Below are positions 34,112 through 46,537 of a stretch of 64,000 bases of DNA, in pieces. The notes below the pieces were generated by a model. That model searched no databases, was not told the origin of the DNA, and saw nothing but the letters and a program-made list of their open reading frames with translations. The translations under genes were made by a program, and so were the position numbers. Every line of letters starts with the position of its first letter. Position 1 is the stretch's first letter. The DNA is from Dichetophora obliterata (lineage: Eukaryota; Arthropoda; Insecta; Diptera; Sciomyzidae), in contig OY986436.1 of NCBI GenBank assembly GCA_963920525.1, positions 31,847,574 to 31,911,573 on the forward strand, in the 5' to 3' direction.

Positions 34112-35206
34112 TTAATCCAAATAATTAAGTTGGAGAGAACGCCCAGCTTTTCAGAACGTTTTAATAAAATCTGTAGATAAGACGTCTACCTGAGACCCGC
34201 CTTCAATAGCACCTAACGGTTAATTTGTAAACGACGCTATGTTTGTGGTGACATATCTACCAAAAAATCATGCTGTTTTATAGATATAATATTTTTAAAT
34301 TCGTAAAAAAGCCGTTTGCTTACAATTTTATCAAGCAATTTAGGCATTGCTGAGAGTTTGACAATGGGCCTGTAATTAGTAGCAATTCCTCTCTGACCCG
34401 ATTTGGGAATGGGCGAAAGAAAAAAACCTGATATTATTGATTTATTAAATATTAAGGTAAGGTATATCGGTATACCGTACGACTTTCGTTTTTAGTAAAT
34501 AAAAACCCAAAAGGATTTAGAATTAAATTTAATATTGCTTTCTGTGTTAAGAATATATTGTTTGTGCAGAAAATTCGAAAGGAATTCGAATTCTCTTCTA
34601 CGAAGAAGAAAATTGTTTTTGTCTTCTGATAGTTTTGTTTTCTTGAACCTTTTATGGGCTTTATTTCTTACATTTTTTAAATGAACAAGCCTTTTATTGT
34701 ACTAAAAAAGATTAAATTGGCGACTTTCCCTTTTAACTGGCACGTAAATACGAAGAGCTTCATTAATATTTATTTAAAATGTTGAATACATGCGAAAATG
34801 TTTTGCTTTTCGAAAACTGACTCCCAGTTTATCGAAAAAAAATAATTGTTTAAAGCCTCGTAGTTGGTTTTGCGAAAGTTATAAAAACGCTCCGAGTTAA
34901 GCTTAGATAAACTGTTCAGTGTATAGATTATATAATAAAAGTTGAGCATAAGAGCTTTATGGTGTACTAATTCCGTGGTATGGGGCATGTTACATGTATC
35001 AATCTTCAAACGAGAATCGTTGTTGACGAAGACCAAGTCTAACATGCGATTTATAAAATTTTTAAAATTATTGATTTGAAAAAGATTTAAAGCGTACAGC
35101 GTGTCGCAAAAAATACTCTCGACTTCTTTCTTCACGTTAAAAAGAAGGTGCATTTGATCGTCAAAGCTAAAAATCCACTCCAAGTTACCTAGATTGAAGT
35201 CACCTA

Positions 35207-35836
35207 CACGGTTAGAAATCTTGTACTAAAATTGAAACTTTTCCGTACTACATATAAGTCTACACCAGCTTTGGTTTCAAATCTAGTATTTACAAAATAC
35301 TAAAAAATGGTTTTAATACAACTTTGGTTTCAAAATTAGTACAATCTTGGATTCAAATATTTTAAAAAAAATAACAAACAACGCGAGATTCGATCACAAG
35401 ACATTGAGTTAGTAAACTCACTATTTAACCACAGAGCCATTGGCTTACACATAAAAAGCGAGATAAACAAACATATGAACCGAGTCAGGCCAACTTTTTA
35501 CGGGTCTTAATTCAAATTTAGTATGTGCTAGAATTTAGTACTAGAATTTAGTACCACATGTACTAGAATTTAGAATTATTTGTTTTAAAAACAAAAAGTA
35601 ATACAGAGTTGTACTTAAATTGAAACCAAAAAGACTAAAATTGAAACCAAAAAGCTAAAATTTAAACCAAAAAGCTAAAATTGATGCTGTAATATTTCTT
35701 TTGGTTTCAATTCTAGTACAGAAAAGTTTTAAATATGAGTTAGTATTTGAAAAGTTTCAATTTGAAACCGCAAGGTTTAAAAACATGCAGTAATATTTTA
35801 GTGGGACTAAAATTTAGTCCAAGATTTCTAACCGTG
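35207..35836. mobile_element. TA-flanked 630-bp MITE with tRNA-like core
   Basis: Perfect 17-bp inverted termini CACGGTTAGAAATCTTG lie next to TA on both sides (35205-35206, 35837-35838). Removing it rejoins the Leu codon before the endonuclease GDFN motif. The interior has several AAATTGAAACCAAAAAG repeats and a tRNA-like segment (35382-35438). Confidence 0.9.
35382..35438 (-). other. tRNA-like sequence inside the MITE
   Basis: On the minus strand GGCTCTGTGGTTAAATAG resembles an A-box/D-arm, followed by a paired GAGTTTACTAACTC arm and ATCGAATCTC, a B-box/T-arm like phrase. It is too degenerate to be a tRNA gene. Confidence 0.45.
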
Positions 35837-36560
35837 TAGAACACAAGGGGTTTGATTATCATTTAAAGAATTTACAATATGACTAATATTGATTAAATGG
35901 TCGCTAAAAATTTCAAAACTACTATTATGGTGGTATATAACATACTATAAAAACTATTTCATTTAAAATACATGATGAACTATTGTTGACTGAAACAACA
36001 ACGCACAGTTGTTCAATATAGTAGGAGTTTCGGGGAAGTTGAATTTCTCTGCAAGCATGGATAGTAGATACGGCGATCAAGGCGCCACCACCTCTTGTCG
36101 TTCCAGAAAGAGATGAGCGATCTCTGCGATAATTCGTACCCGGCGTAGAACAGTTCGTTGGATAAGAACTGAGGGGAGAGCCACGTTCCAACTAGCGCAA
36201 TGCCATCAAAGTCGTGGCATTAAGCTGAGTTGTATAGCAATTGAATTTTAGTTCTGAGGCCCCCAGCATTGTGGAAGTATAATGAGAGCTCGATATCTTG
36301 TAGATTTTTATTTGTACTGTAGGCAGAGTGTGAAGTTAGAATTTGAAGAGTAATCGGCGCGTGAGGAGTTTTGTTGTTTATCTGTTTGACTTCCCTCTCT
36401 GAATAAACCGAAAAGGGCATACCTTGACACCTGCTGGCCATAGAGATGGTTAAAGAATTTCTTCATAATAAGAAGAGACAACGCCAAGTTTAAAGCAAAC
36501 TCTGTGCATTGAGAGAATATCTACTACATCTCGTTTTACCAACACATTGCATATTTTGTG

Positions 36561-37400
36561 TTATTTATCAATGGGAGAGTGCTTTATTATAAAATCGATA
36601 ATTCTTACATCTAATACTATTGGTTTAAATGATGAAATGTGCAGCCACTTAAACGAGTCAACGACATCGAGCTCAGTGCTTACATTTTCGCCTATTATTG
36701 TATCATCTGTTTTCGTAGGTTTTGTGTTTCGTTTTGTTCTTCTCTTTTTGTTTGTAGTTTTTACCCATCCAGAGTTTAGTTCCACGAGAGCTTCGTTAGT
36801 TGTGGCAAAGTGTAATGGAGCAATAATTGTTTCGTTTCCATGATCAACAGCAGTAGCATTCGGGACAACGTAAGAGAGTACAGCGCCAGCAATAGCAGCA
36901 GCATAAGAGGTGCATGAAGAATAAGAGGAGGCGAACGATAGATGGCACGTTGATTGATGTAGGGCTGCACTGTGAAGCGGCTATCGGGGTGACGGGAGCA
37001 GCTTCAGTAGTATTAGAAGAAACAACTGTATCAGCTGCGACGAGTTTGTTCCCTTTGGTGTAGATTCCGAAGTAAAAGAAAGACTGTTGTTATTGTCTGT
37101 GCCAGAAGCGCATAAAATAGATGGCGAGTTAGAAAAATTGTTTATTTTTGCATTCTTTTCACGATAGGGGTCAACAACCTTAGCCTTCGATCATGTTATT
37201 ATTGGATTCGCTGCAATTTCAGCGGGTTTTGGTTTCGCTGTCTGAAGTTTTTGGTTTAGTTTTATCAAGAGAGTTTTTTTTTAAGATTTGGGCAAGATGT
37301 TGGTTTGCCGATAAGCTTTTTTGCAGTGAACAAAATATTGAATGCTTCTTCAATCTTAGAGATGTTCAAGGAAAAAGATTTTGTAAACTCTGAACCGCGC
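36561..37400 (-). pseudogene. gag-like first frame of the CR1/Jockey-type element
   Basis: The end of the frame (36561-36785) reads VDSFKWLHISSFKPIV and IIDFIIKHSPIDK, the conserved W.H.SSF.P..t block of these first-frame proteins. Further upstream (37400 to 36800) stops interrupt, though MDHCSKCAV near 37395 may be the start with a Cys pair. Nonfunctional. Confidence 0.6.
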
Positions 37401-37519
37401 ACTTAGAGCAATGATCCATATATACGAATAGATAAATGTCGTAGACGGAGCACAGTGTCGAGAAGGCGAGAAGACAAAAGAGTACGTCTTCGCACGCAGA
37501 TATGATTCAAATAGTAATA

Positions 37520-39060
37520 GATGGAAATGCTGTCTTAACGCCAGAAATTAAAAGAGTTCACGCCTTACTCATTACTGCCTAGTGGGTATTTAAATACCCA
37601 AGAAAGTGTTGACACGTAAAAATTCTAGCGTGGGCTAGATGAAAGATATGGCGCTAATTTTTTTTATAGTAGTTAGAAAGAATAGGCATATTAAAAAAAA
37701 GAAAAAAAAATAAAGGAACTGTCTTATTTTCCGAGGTGCACCTTTAGTTTCGTACAGGTGAAAATTTGATTTTTTTTTTTTTAGTTCCGGAGAATGCTCA
37801 GGAAAAGTGCTGCCAAAGATAGGAAAATGGGAAAAACGGAAAACGCACACATTTTCCAGAAAGCCTAGCTAAGGCATCTTCTATGCAACTAAAAAAAACG
37901 TTAGCGATATTTAAACATACCTGGCAGTAGGTGTGTGCAACTGCCAGAAAAAGTCGGCTTCGACTTTTTTAACCGTTGAAAATGTAAAAGTCGACTCATA
38001 GACCTTTTGAACTTTTAGAAGTCGACTTTACAACTTTTTTCGACTTTTTTTTAATTAGTTATATCCGCTTTTGTTAGGCAGCTAAGAAGCAAATTATTCA
38101 ATATGAAAAATCCGAAAAAGTGCTCTGGTAGGGAAGTAGCACAAAATATTTGTGCTATATACGATCGCGACCGCTAAGGGAACATGTCTACAATGAATGT
38201 GGTCCCTCAAAGGTGTACTTTATATATGTAAAAAATCTTTTTAAGCAAATCTTTAAAGGGGAAAGCTAGCCGTGTAAAAAATTGAAATCGTGGTTAACTA
38301 ACGATATTCTTTTAGAAATTCATAAAAAATAGGCTCTTCATAAGACATAAGATCGCAAAAATTATCTAAAACTCCATTTGCATATAAGTCCATATGTAAC
38401 GAAATTGCTCAAAAAGTCGTTCTTTGCAAGAACAATTTTTACTGCTATGAATTTCAAAAGATAAAAGGTAATATCAAAAAAGAATCGAAACTTGTAAACA
38501 ATATTCTTAGCCCTAATCCTCCTGACACGGGTACCTGTGTACCCAAAACGACTTTGAAGTCAAAAATCTTTCAAGCCCAAATAGTTACAAGCGGTCGAAT
38601 GACATCTTAGAAATAGTCGTTTTCTATCGGTTTTTCGCATTTTTAGCATTCTAGTCTTTTTTGGTTGGTTGTAGAGCCGATTCAAAGTCAAAAATCAACT
38701 TAATGAGATAACAGTAACTGAAATTATCGTAATAGGTGTAACATGCATTAAGCACAGGAATGAAAAGTTGCAATTGCATTATGATGATATATTTTACTTT
38801 CGCAACCATTAGCAATTTTTTTTTAATTAAAAGCTAACACACTGAATGTTATTTAAGTTATATTTTCCAGGTAAGATAATGGTAATAACTTTAGAAATAT
38901 TTTACTATACATGAATATAAATATAATTTTATGAAGAAAAAAAGCATTATTTTTAAAAAAATTTTAATAATATCTTCATAAATTTTGAAACTTTATTTTA
39001 ATAAGATATGAATAAAATTTAACCAAATATTTACACAAAGAAAAAATTTGTCAAAATATT
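37520..39060. other. Gene B intron: short conserved piece, then unassigned sequence
   Basis: The first bases (GATGGAAATGCTGTCTTAAC) match the gene A intron. The rest is unassigned. AAAGTCGAC(T) phrases repeat near 37960-38050. At 38505 a TTAGCCCTAATCC... CGGGTACCTGTGTACCC segment resembles a piggyBac-type end but has no partner. Confidence 0.45.
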
Positions 39061-39069
39061 ACATACTTA

Positions 39070-40890
39070 CTTAGTTGGCGCTGCAACCGTATGTCGGTCT
39101 TGGCCTCATCTAAGAATGTGCGTCACCCAATTCTGTCTCTCGCTTGCTGGCGCCAGTTGTAAATTCCAAGCATCGTCAGGTTGTCCTCTACCTGGTTTTT
39201 CCAACGAAGATGCGGTCGTGTTCTTCTGCGTTGACCGCCGCTTGGTACCCAATCGAATATTTTCTTCACAGGAGCATCGATTTTCATGCGCGGAGCATGA
39301 CCTGGCTCGGAACATGAAAAGCCGCTCGATTTTAATGCGCTTGACTATGTCGATGTCAGCGTAAAGCTCATACAGTTCATCATTCCACCGTATTTGGTAC
39401 TCGCCATTGACGCAGATTGGTCCGAAGATCTTACGAAGAATCTTTCTCTCGAATGCTCCTAAAGTCTTTTCATCTGAACTGCTCAGCGTCCAGGTTTTTG
39501 ATGCATAAAGAAGGACGGACATGATGAGCGATTTATAGAGCGTGGTTTTCATTCGTCGAGAGAAAGCTCTGCTTCTCAATTGCCTACTGAGCCCAAAGTA
39601 ACACCTGTTGGCAAAAGTTATTCTTCGTTTGATCTCAATGCTGATGTCGTTGGTTGAATTAATGCTGGATCCCAGATAAACGAAGTTCTTCACAACCTCG
39701 AAGGAGGTATTGTCAACGGTAACGTGGGTTCCAAGACGCTGGGACTGTTTGTTTGTTGACACTAAGTATTTCGTCTTATCTGCATACACTGCCAGACCCA
39801 TTCGACTTGACTCTATTTCTAATCTGGAAAATGCTGCACTGACTTCGCGCGTATTATGGCCAATGATATCGATGTCATCAGCATACGCAAGCAGCATATC
39901 ACTCTTGTAGAATATTGTGCCACTACGTCTCAGATCAGTAGCTCGGATGATCTTTTCCATCATTAGGTTGAAAAAGTCGCACGATAAGGAATCACCTTGT
40001 CTGAAACCTCATTTGGTAACAAATGATGGGGAGAGGTCCTTCCCGATTTTAACTGCGCTGCTGGTGTTGCTCAGTGTCATCCTGCAAAGTCGTATTAGTT
40101 TTGCAGGAATACCAAATTCAGACATGGTGGAGTACAGGTGCTTCCTTATTGTGCTGTCGAAGGCGGCTTTGTAGTCGATAAAAAGATGGTGGGTGTCGAC
40201 TTGTTTTTCTTGAGTCTTCTCCAAGATTTGTTGTAGCGTGAAAATCTGGTCGATGATGGTCTTTCTAGGTCTGAGGCCACACTGGTAAGGTCCAATCAGT
40301 TCGTTTACAATGTGCTTCAATCGTTCACATAAAACGCTCGACAGGACCTAATATGCGATATTACGAAGTCTTTTCCCACGGTAAATGGCACAAATAGAGG
40401 GATCGCTTTCTTTTGGATTGAGCAGAGTACACTGAGACTCCAATCGTTCGGAATGCATCCTTCCGATAAATTCTGCGTAGAAGCTCGTGAATGTATTTTA
40501 ATAGAGCTTCGCCTCCATTCTTAAAAAGCTCAGCAGGCAAGCCATCAGCTCCCGCGGCTTTGATATTTTTAAGCCGAGCTATAGCTGTTAGAAATTCATC
40601 ATAGTCGGGCATATAGAAACCTTTCATCCGCAATTGGGGTTTCTGGGATATCATCTCTATTGGCGGGATTGTTGTCGGCGTCACCATTTAGAAGCTTAAA
40701 GAAGTGTTCCCTACATAGCGTCAGTGTACTCTGGACATCTCTCACTAGATTCCCGTTTCCATCCTTGCAGGAAGAGGCCCCGGTTTTTAAACCATCGGCA
40801 AGGCGTCTTATTATTTCGAAAAATTTTCGGGCCTCATTCCTGTAACCATACATCTCAATCTTCACCTGCTCGCGCTTTTCTGCCTGTCTT
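39070..40890 (-). pseudogene. RTE-like non-LTR reverse transcriptase relic
   Basis: On the minus strand: linker NEARKFFEIIRRLADG (about 40860), AAGADGLPAELFKNG, LRNIAY, GPYQCGLRPRKTIIDQI, IDYKAAFDS, GFRQGDSLSCDFF, then LLAYADDIDIIG and the C-terminal NGEYQIRWNDELYELYADID. It has an intact YADD but TGA at 40009-40011 (an Arg in relatives), a TAG near 40350, and two single-base frameshifts around 40400-40460. The 3' end has a short TAAG-type tail near 39070. No endonuclease is present, so it is 5' truncated at about 40890. The sequence type is abundant in fly genomes; assignment to the RTE group is my inference. Confidence 0.8.
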
Positions 40891-40899
40891 TTTTTTTCT

Positions 40900-42540
40900 A
40901 AACCCGCCAGAGGACCTTCGGGGAATCTGCCTGTCCCAAGCCAGGAATAGAAGTGGTGAGGGTTTGTTATTGGATGGCAGTTCATGGGCCGTGCCCCATA
41001 ATAAATTCATTCTTCAGACACGGCTCTTGAATGTTCATCTGATAATCTGTAAAAGAAAAAGGTTTACCATGAGCCTTGGTTGTTGCTGCCAAATTCTTGG
41101 AGAAAGCATGGTTTTGATATTGAGTTATCATAACACTGTCATCTGTAATATGCTTTCGATGGACGATCAATCCAACATAACTTGAAGAGCGGGGACAGTC
41201 ATCCATCAATGATGAGGAGACCTGATCTATCGTTGTTCTGCAGACCTTATCTTAGAATAAAGGTTATTATGTAGGAAACATTTAATCTTCGGACCGTTGT
41301 ATAAGCCAATTGGTATACAACGGCTCATGCTTCCTAGTTTTCTGAAAAAGGCTGTTAATTAAGTCTTAATTAGGATAACGACGTTGCATAGGTAGGATTG
41401 AGGTTTACCGGTTTTACTGAGAAACCTATGGTTATTTTTTAACCTAGTCATGTACAATTCAAGTGGCTGGAGGTGTCACAGTCAAATATAAATGTTCTAA
41501 GAACTTTTGGTCTGTAAGACGGGATGTTGAAGAGCCTTGTCAGGTGGAGCCTTGAGCCCAGGTATTGACTGTCGTTGGGTTAGGCCCACGTGGGGTATCA
41601 AAGCGCTCTGGCTGTCGTTAGGCCAGAAAGGCCGGTGTGAGTTACACTTAAGTTGAACTCGGGCTGGTGATTCCCTTAAATTACTAAGAGAATGATGGTT
41701 AATTTCGAACAGTAAATGTTAGGAAGGTAAGCAACTACCGGATCAATATACTGTTACCTTTGGAATTTAAGTACAGGCGACGGGGAAACCTAAATAGTCT
41801 GAGTTGTGTCCACTGAGATTGAGGAACCTGATAATATGATGACAGGCCTATGTAGTTTCCGCCTTAGTCTTCGTGTCAAGGAGTGACGACCCTTGATACG
41901 ACGTGGATGTTTATTGCGTCTAAAAAAGTAATGGGTTATATTATTGGTATTGATTACCGAGATAGCCCAAGGTTATTAAAATAACCAAGTCATGTACAAA
42001 TTCGAGTAGCTAAAAGTGCCACGGCCATTTATTGCGTCAATCTGACGACAAGATAGATGGGGTTCTGTTGCATGTTGTTAGGGGAACCTTTCAAAGTAGT
42101 CTTTCATGAATTCCGAAGGGGTGTTGGTCGACGCTTCATATTTGTGCCAAGCTTTGGAGCACCGTTGAATTAAGCCTTCGCGGCAGGGGTCAACGTTAAA
42201 AACATAGTGGCTTTCTGTCAACTTCTTTGACATCCCAGAGGAGCTCAAAAAGAGCGATCAATAAATGATCAAAATGGATAAGCAAAGGAACATTAATATT
42301 TTTTTATTTAGGTTTGCTCCGAAAGCTGGGCATCCCTAGCTCAAGTAGACTCCTCAACACCCTAAGGTGGCGAGGAAATTATTTGGCCAAATCGTGAGAT
42401 CTATAACGCCATCACAAATTTCGAATCGTTTTTGATTCTATTTAAGAACTGTACATTAATTGCGTCAGTCGCATCAACGGATGGACAAAATGGAATTACC
42501 GTTGGCTGGTTACACGTCACGAGCTCGGTGTTAAAACGAC
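40900..42540. repeat. GC-richer unassigned block with an internal diverged repeat
   Basis: No coding region is supported. The phrases CCTAGTCATGTACAATTCAA / CCAAGTCATGTACAAATTCG, followed by GTGGCTGGAGGTGTCAC / GTAGCTAAAAGTGCCAC, occur near 41448 and 41980, so part of the block is a diverged direct repeat about 530 bp apart. It abuts the RTE-like relic and may be transposon leader sequence. Confidence 0.45.
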
Positions 42541-43608
42541 GCGAATCGAATGAAAGGATCGAATGAAAGGATTAAAATATTTTTTTCACAGAAAATAATG
42601 ATACATTTTGATCCAATAAAACAGCAAAAGAGCGCTCCCTCTTTGCTCCCTATGGGAGCGATCGCATATTTTTTTACTGGGTAGGTTACTAGAAGCGTAG
42701 GAGAAAACAAGAGAGCTCTTGACAAAAAAAGGGAATAAATATAGGCTTTTTTAATTCAATGGTCATATGATGATCATCATTTATTACACCAGTTATATTT
42801 TAAAAATATCTTATTTTATAAATAAAGTTATCTTTTATTTTAATAGCATTTGTTAAAAAAAGCAATAACGTAAGAAATACTTTTAATAATATCAAATATA
42901 ATAAAATTTATAAGATGTTATCACAAAGTAGGTAAAAAACAAAACATCACATATTAATTATTTAAAAAATGAAACAAATTTAAAGTTTGAATTAATCAAT
43001 AATTTTTTATTGGTGAAATGATAAGTTTAAGATGTTTAGTTTAAATGTTTCGTATTTGACGTTAACTGTTAACTAAAGAGTTTGCTAACATCACAAAATA
43101 TGACCAATTGAGTGATAAGAACAACATCAGTTGCTGCCTTGCTGAAAATATGAAAGCAAACGGGCTAATCAACTCCGACCATAATCGAATTTTGCCAAAC
43201 AAAGACGACTTTTGCCAAACAAAGACGACTTTTGCTCAAAATAGTCAGTTTTTTTACGTCGATTATTGCACCCTGAGAAATCGTATGTACAGGACTTAAA
43301 TTTTATTTCAGCACAGAGTCGCACAGTGCAACGTCTCCATTCTTGGCCAAAAATAAGGAGTGATCGCAGAGCTATGAAAATTGGCACGAATATCTTTCAT
43401 GACAAAATAAAGAAATCTTGAAAAAGTTATAAAAATCCAACCGTTGCCACACCCACCTCCCATATAAACGAAACCCATTTTTGCCTGAAACTTCAGTCTT
43501 CTCAAAACAACGAAGTTTGCTACATAAATATCTTCTGTGATTAATTATATTATAGTATTTGTATTTGTATTTATAGAGCAGGTATGTTAGCGTATAAGAA
43601 AAGATTTA
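42541..43608. other. AT-rich intron sequence, no gene
   Basis: A 22-bp direct repeat (GCCAAACAAAGACGACTTTT twice) lies at 43194-43237. Near 43430-43470 a GTTGCCACACCCACC phrase recalls the repeat at 1878-2220. Nothing else is recognised. Confidence 0.45.
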
Positions 43609-43616
43609 TTGTACAT

Positions 43617-46204
43617 TAGGCTGGGTCAAAAAAATTATTTTTTAAATTACATGTTCTAATAGCAATTTTTTGTTGCCTTTTAGGACTGATATTACGTGTG
43701 TAAAATATTATTACAATTGGTGAAGAGCAACTGCCTCCGGATTAGCATCAAAGTTTCAAGAATTAAAAGATTTTTTTCTCCAAACACAGTTTAAGAAAGC
43801 GTGTATAAAAAATAACCACCTTAAATAATAATATAAAATAAATGGTTTAAATTATCCAGTAACCCTGTTAGATTATATAAAATCCACTTTAAATTTAAAT
43901 ATGTGTGCTTTCAATTTTTAAAACCGTCTATTAACCATCTAAAAAGTTCAATAAAATAACGCTTTTGCAACACTTTGACAAAAATATACTTAGTTTACAA
44001 AAATATTTTGAAATCTAGTATTCAAACAATTTGAATTTGAATCTAGGTTACTTTGCTTCGAAAATGGAAAATTATTTTAAGAAAGAAAAAAAATGATATG
44101 AATTTAAACAGTGCAAGAGTTTCAAACAATAAACATCATATTAGTGAAAGAACGCGTGCTCATTTTTTCGTAATTTGTTATAATTTTGTGTTTATATTAA
44201 CGTGGCAATGGATCGTACTCGAAAAGCTTTTAGATGTCCAATATTTGGTGACACATGTGATATAAAGGAAAATATGTTGCCAACCTTTGAAGATGTAATA
44301 AAATGTTACGAGTGGACACGGTATCAGTTGAAAAGTAAAAAAAATACAAAAAAGGAACCAACTTTTCAAGAAGTAGCTGATATTGTTATGCAGAAAACTG
44401 AAAATGTTTGGAAAAAAGCATCATTACCGACAGTTTCACACATTCGAATGCAACAAATTCTCAAAGGTTATCACATAAAATTTAAAAATTTGTTGAAATC
44501 TTTTCCCAAAATACCGGAAATGAAGGGAAAAAATTTTCTCGCATTATAAAGGCGGTAAATATTACAAAGAAATCCTCTTAGAAGAGCACATAACACTAAT
44601 TAGCGAGCCAGGATGTAAATATTTGGGCTACCTTACACCATCAGCGGGAACAGCAAAAATTATACAAAATGAAATGATGAATTTCTTCAAAAAAGAAAAG
44701 ATTTCAATGGAGAATCTGTTGGCTATCGGATGCGATGGTACTAATGTTAATGTCGGTAGAGTTTCTGGTGTAATCAGGTTTATGGAAAAAACATTAAACA
44801 AACCATTACAATGGATCATTTGCTTACTCCATATGAATGAATTGCCATTTCGTCACTTGTTCTCTTATATTGACGGTAAAACTTCTGGCCCACAGACATT
44901 TACAGGTAATTAATATTTCATATTTAGTTCGAGTTTAATAAATGCAATAAGTTTCAATCTATTAGAGTATAGAAATTAACATTGAATAAACTTCATTAAC
45001 TTTTAAGGTACCATCGGAAAAGCATTAGAAGATTGTGAAAAGAAAGCTATTAGAAAGTTTAAAGTTATTTCTGGTGAAATGCCAGCTATTGATACAAAAG
45101 ATCTCAGTTCTGACCAGCTTTATTTGTACAACATAGTAGCAGCTGTTATGTCTGGTGATTACCCAGAACACTTAGCTAACAAATCGCCTGGTAAAATGTC
45201 TCACGCTAGGTGGCTAACGCGAGCAAATCGAGTTCTCCGTCTATACGTAGCATCATCTGTTCCTTCTGATCAACTCGTCACTTTAGCAACTTATGTTGTC
45301 AAAGTGTATGCACCAGTGTGGTTTCTAATAAAAAGCCACCCAAGTTGCAAGGACGGAGGAAGACATTTGTGGGAATTAGTTTCCAGAACCCGTTATTTAT
45401 CCACAGATCAGAAAGCAATAACTGACCCAGTGATAAAACGCAATGCTTATTTTGCCCACCCTGAAAATCTCCTGTTATCAATGCTGTCAGATTCATCTAA
45501 ACATATTAGGGAACTAGCTATACGCCGCATCCTAAAATCACGGGTCGAAAAATCAATCAAATTAAGACTCTTCCAGGTTCCAAACATTAATATGGAAGCA
45601 AAAGAATATTTCGACCTTATTAATTGGCAAACTGAAGTTACTGAACCACCAATATTAAAAAGTGTGTCAAATGCTGAGCTTGAGTCCTTCATAACCCAAG
45701 GAGAAGATAAACTAACTTTTTTGCGATTACCTTGTCACACGCAGGCAGTCGAGAGGGCAATTAAGACAGTAACTGAAGCAGCAGCAACCTTGGCCACAAA
45801 ACCAGCACGAGAAGGCTTTATAAAAGCGCAAATTAAGTCTCGCAAACTTATGCCTAAATTTGATAGCAAACAAGATTTTTGTGTATATTAAAAACCCTTT
45901 TTCTTGTAAAATATATATAATTTTTCTTAATATTATCAAAATTAAACAAATATAATTTACAAATATTGTGTTTCTTTATTTATATTGGTAAAAGGAATAC
46001 ACACAAAAAGTATATTAATTTCTCAAAAAACATATATTTTTTTAATTTTCAAAAAGTTCAAGGTTAATCCGGAGGCAGAAGATAATTTTTAAATGCTATA
46101 AAAATTTGTATTTCAGTTCATGTAACCATTTGGCAAGTTTCTATCGCTATTAGAACTAAAAACTTAATAATTTTTTTTCTCCCATACAAGAGTGGCCCAC
46201 CCTA
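43617..46204 (+). mobile_element. 2.6-kb hAT-like transposon with perfect 8-bp duplications
   Basis: TTGTACAT flanks it at 43609-43616 and 46205-46212. Termini are TAGGCTGGGTCA and TAGGGTGGGCCA; further in, both ends carry GTTCTAATAGC(A/G)AT and CTGCCTCCGGATTA in inverted orientation. The interior holds a spliced transposase-like gene with an internal deletion (44202-45891). An 8-bp duplication and a TAGGG-type terminus fit hAT. Confidence 0.88.
44202..45891 (+). pseudogene. Divergent hAT-like transposase, internally deleted
   Basis: The N-terminal part (44202-44549) starts MAMDRTRKAFRCPIF and includes EWTRYQLKSKKN. At about 44535 the frame shifts and a middle section seems missing. The rest reads ISEPGCKYLGYLTPSAGTAK, then AIGCDGTNVNVG (a likely catalytic Asp block, as in hAT), WIICLLHMNELPFRHLF (C..H pair), a clean 102-bp intron (GTAATT donor 44906, TTTTAAG acceptor, exon resumes 45008), then SHARWLTRANRV (the hAT RW motif) and HTQAVERAIKTVTEA near the end. 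The downstream 880 bp is fully open. I recognise relatives in arthropods only as uncharacterised proteins. No BED finger or classical hATC motif is seen. Confidence 0.72.
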
Positions 46205-46537
46205 TTGTACATGCCGCAAATAAGAATATATGTGTAACAAAACCTTTAGGAATTAAAATTTAAAATTAGAATTAAAATTGTAATTAAAATTGAATTAAAA
46301 TTTAAATTGAAATAGATAACAACAAGTAATAACACATTTATAAGTTAATACATTTATGAGTTATATAACAACAAAACACTTAAGAATTAAAATTAAAAAT
46401 TAACTTAGGCTTGGAAAATACCACCCACACATATTAACTACGTTTTTGTTTTTATTTGTAAGCTTTGATTACAGCTTTGATTACAGCAAGGTAATTTTAA
46501 AAATTGAGTTTATTTTGTTTTTTTAAATAAGTCAAAA

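Larger units (their letters stand above)
31950..36441 (-). pseudogene. Endonuclease-reverse transcriptase of the CR1/Jockey-type element, broken
   Basis: Starting at about 36290, LYFHNAGGLRTKIQLLYN opens the endonuclease, with a stop shortly after, then GIALVGTWLS. A frameshift near 36097 precedes RGGGALIAVSTIHACREI. The GDFNLGNLEW catalytic block (around 35180-35200 and 35839) is split by a MITE at 35207. The reverse transcriptase shows IIWIKSYLSNR (split by piggyBac insertion at 32719-34111), a 1-base insertion in the PQGS motif near 32640, and YAGD (32545-32556) in place of YADD. Both insertions restore an open frame when mentally removed, so they came after or independently of the point mutations. 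Confidence 0.82.
31629..37512 (-). mobile_element. CR1/Jockey-group non-LTR retrotransposon in the gene B intron
   Basis: AGTAATA flanks it at 31622-31628 and 37513-37519. The gene A intron gives the empty site (GAGTGATGGATGGAAATG), so the limits are well supported. The 3' end is an (AAAT)n tail (31629-31645). Without its two nested insertions it is about 3.85 kb. It has a gag-like first frame (36561-37400), an endonuclease and a reverse transcriptase, all broken. I cannot fix the clade more closely. Confidence 0.85.

Noticed and set aside
38505..38560. A full piggyBac element starting at TTAGCCCTAATCC
   Set aside because: The first bases and the GGGTACC..GGTACCC-like phrase resemble such ends, but TTAG is not TTAA and no second end was found.
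40724..41185. Plus-strand frame of 153 codons
   Set aside because: Its first half is the complement of the RTE-like coding region; the rest has no domain.
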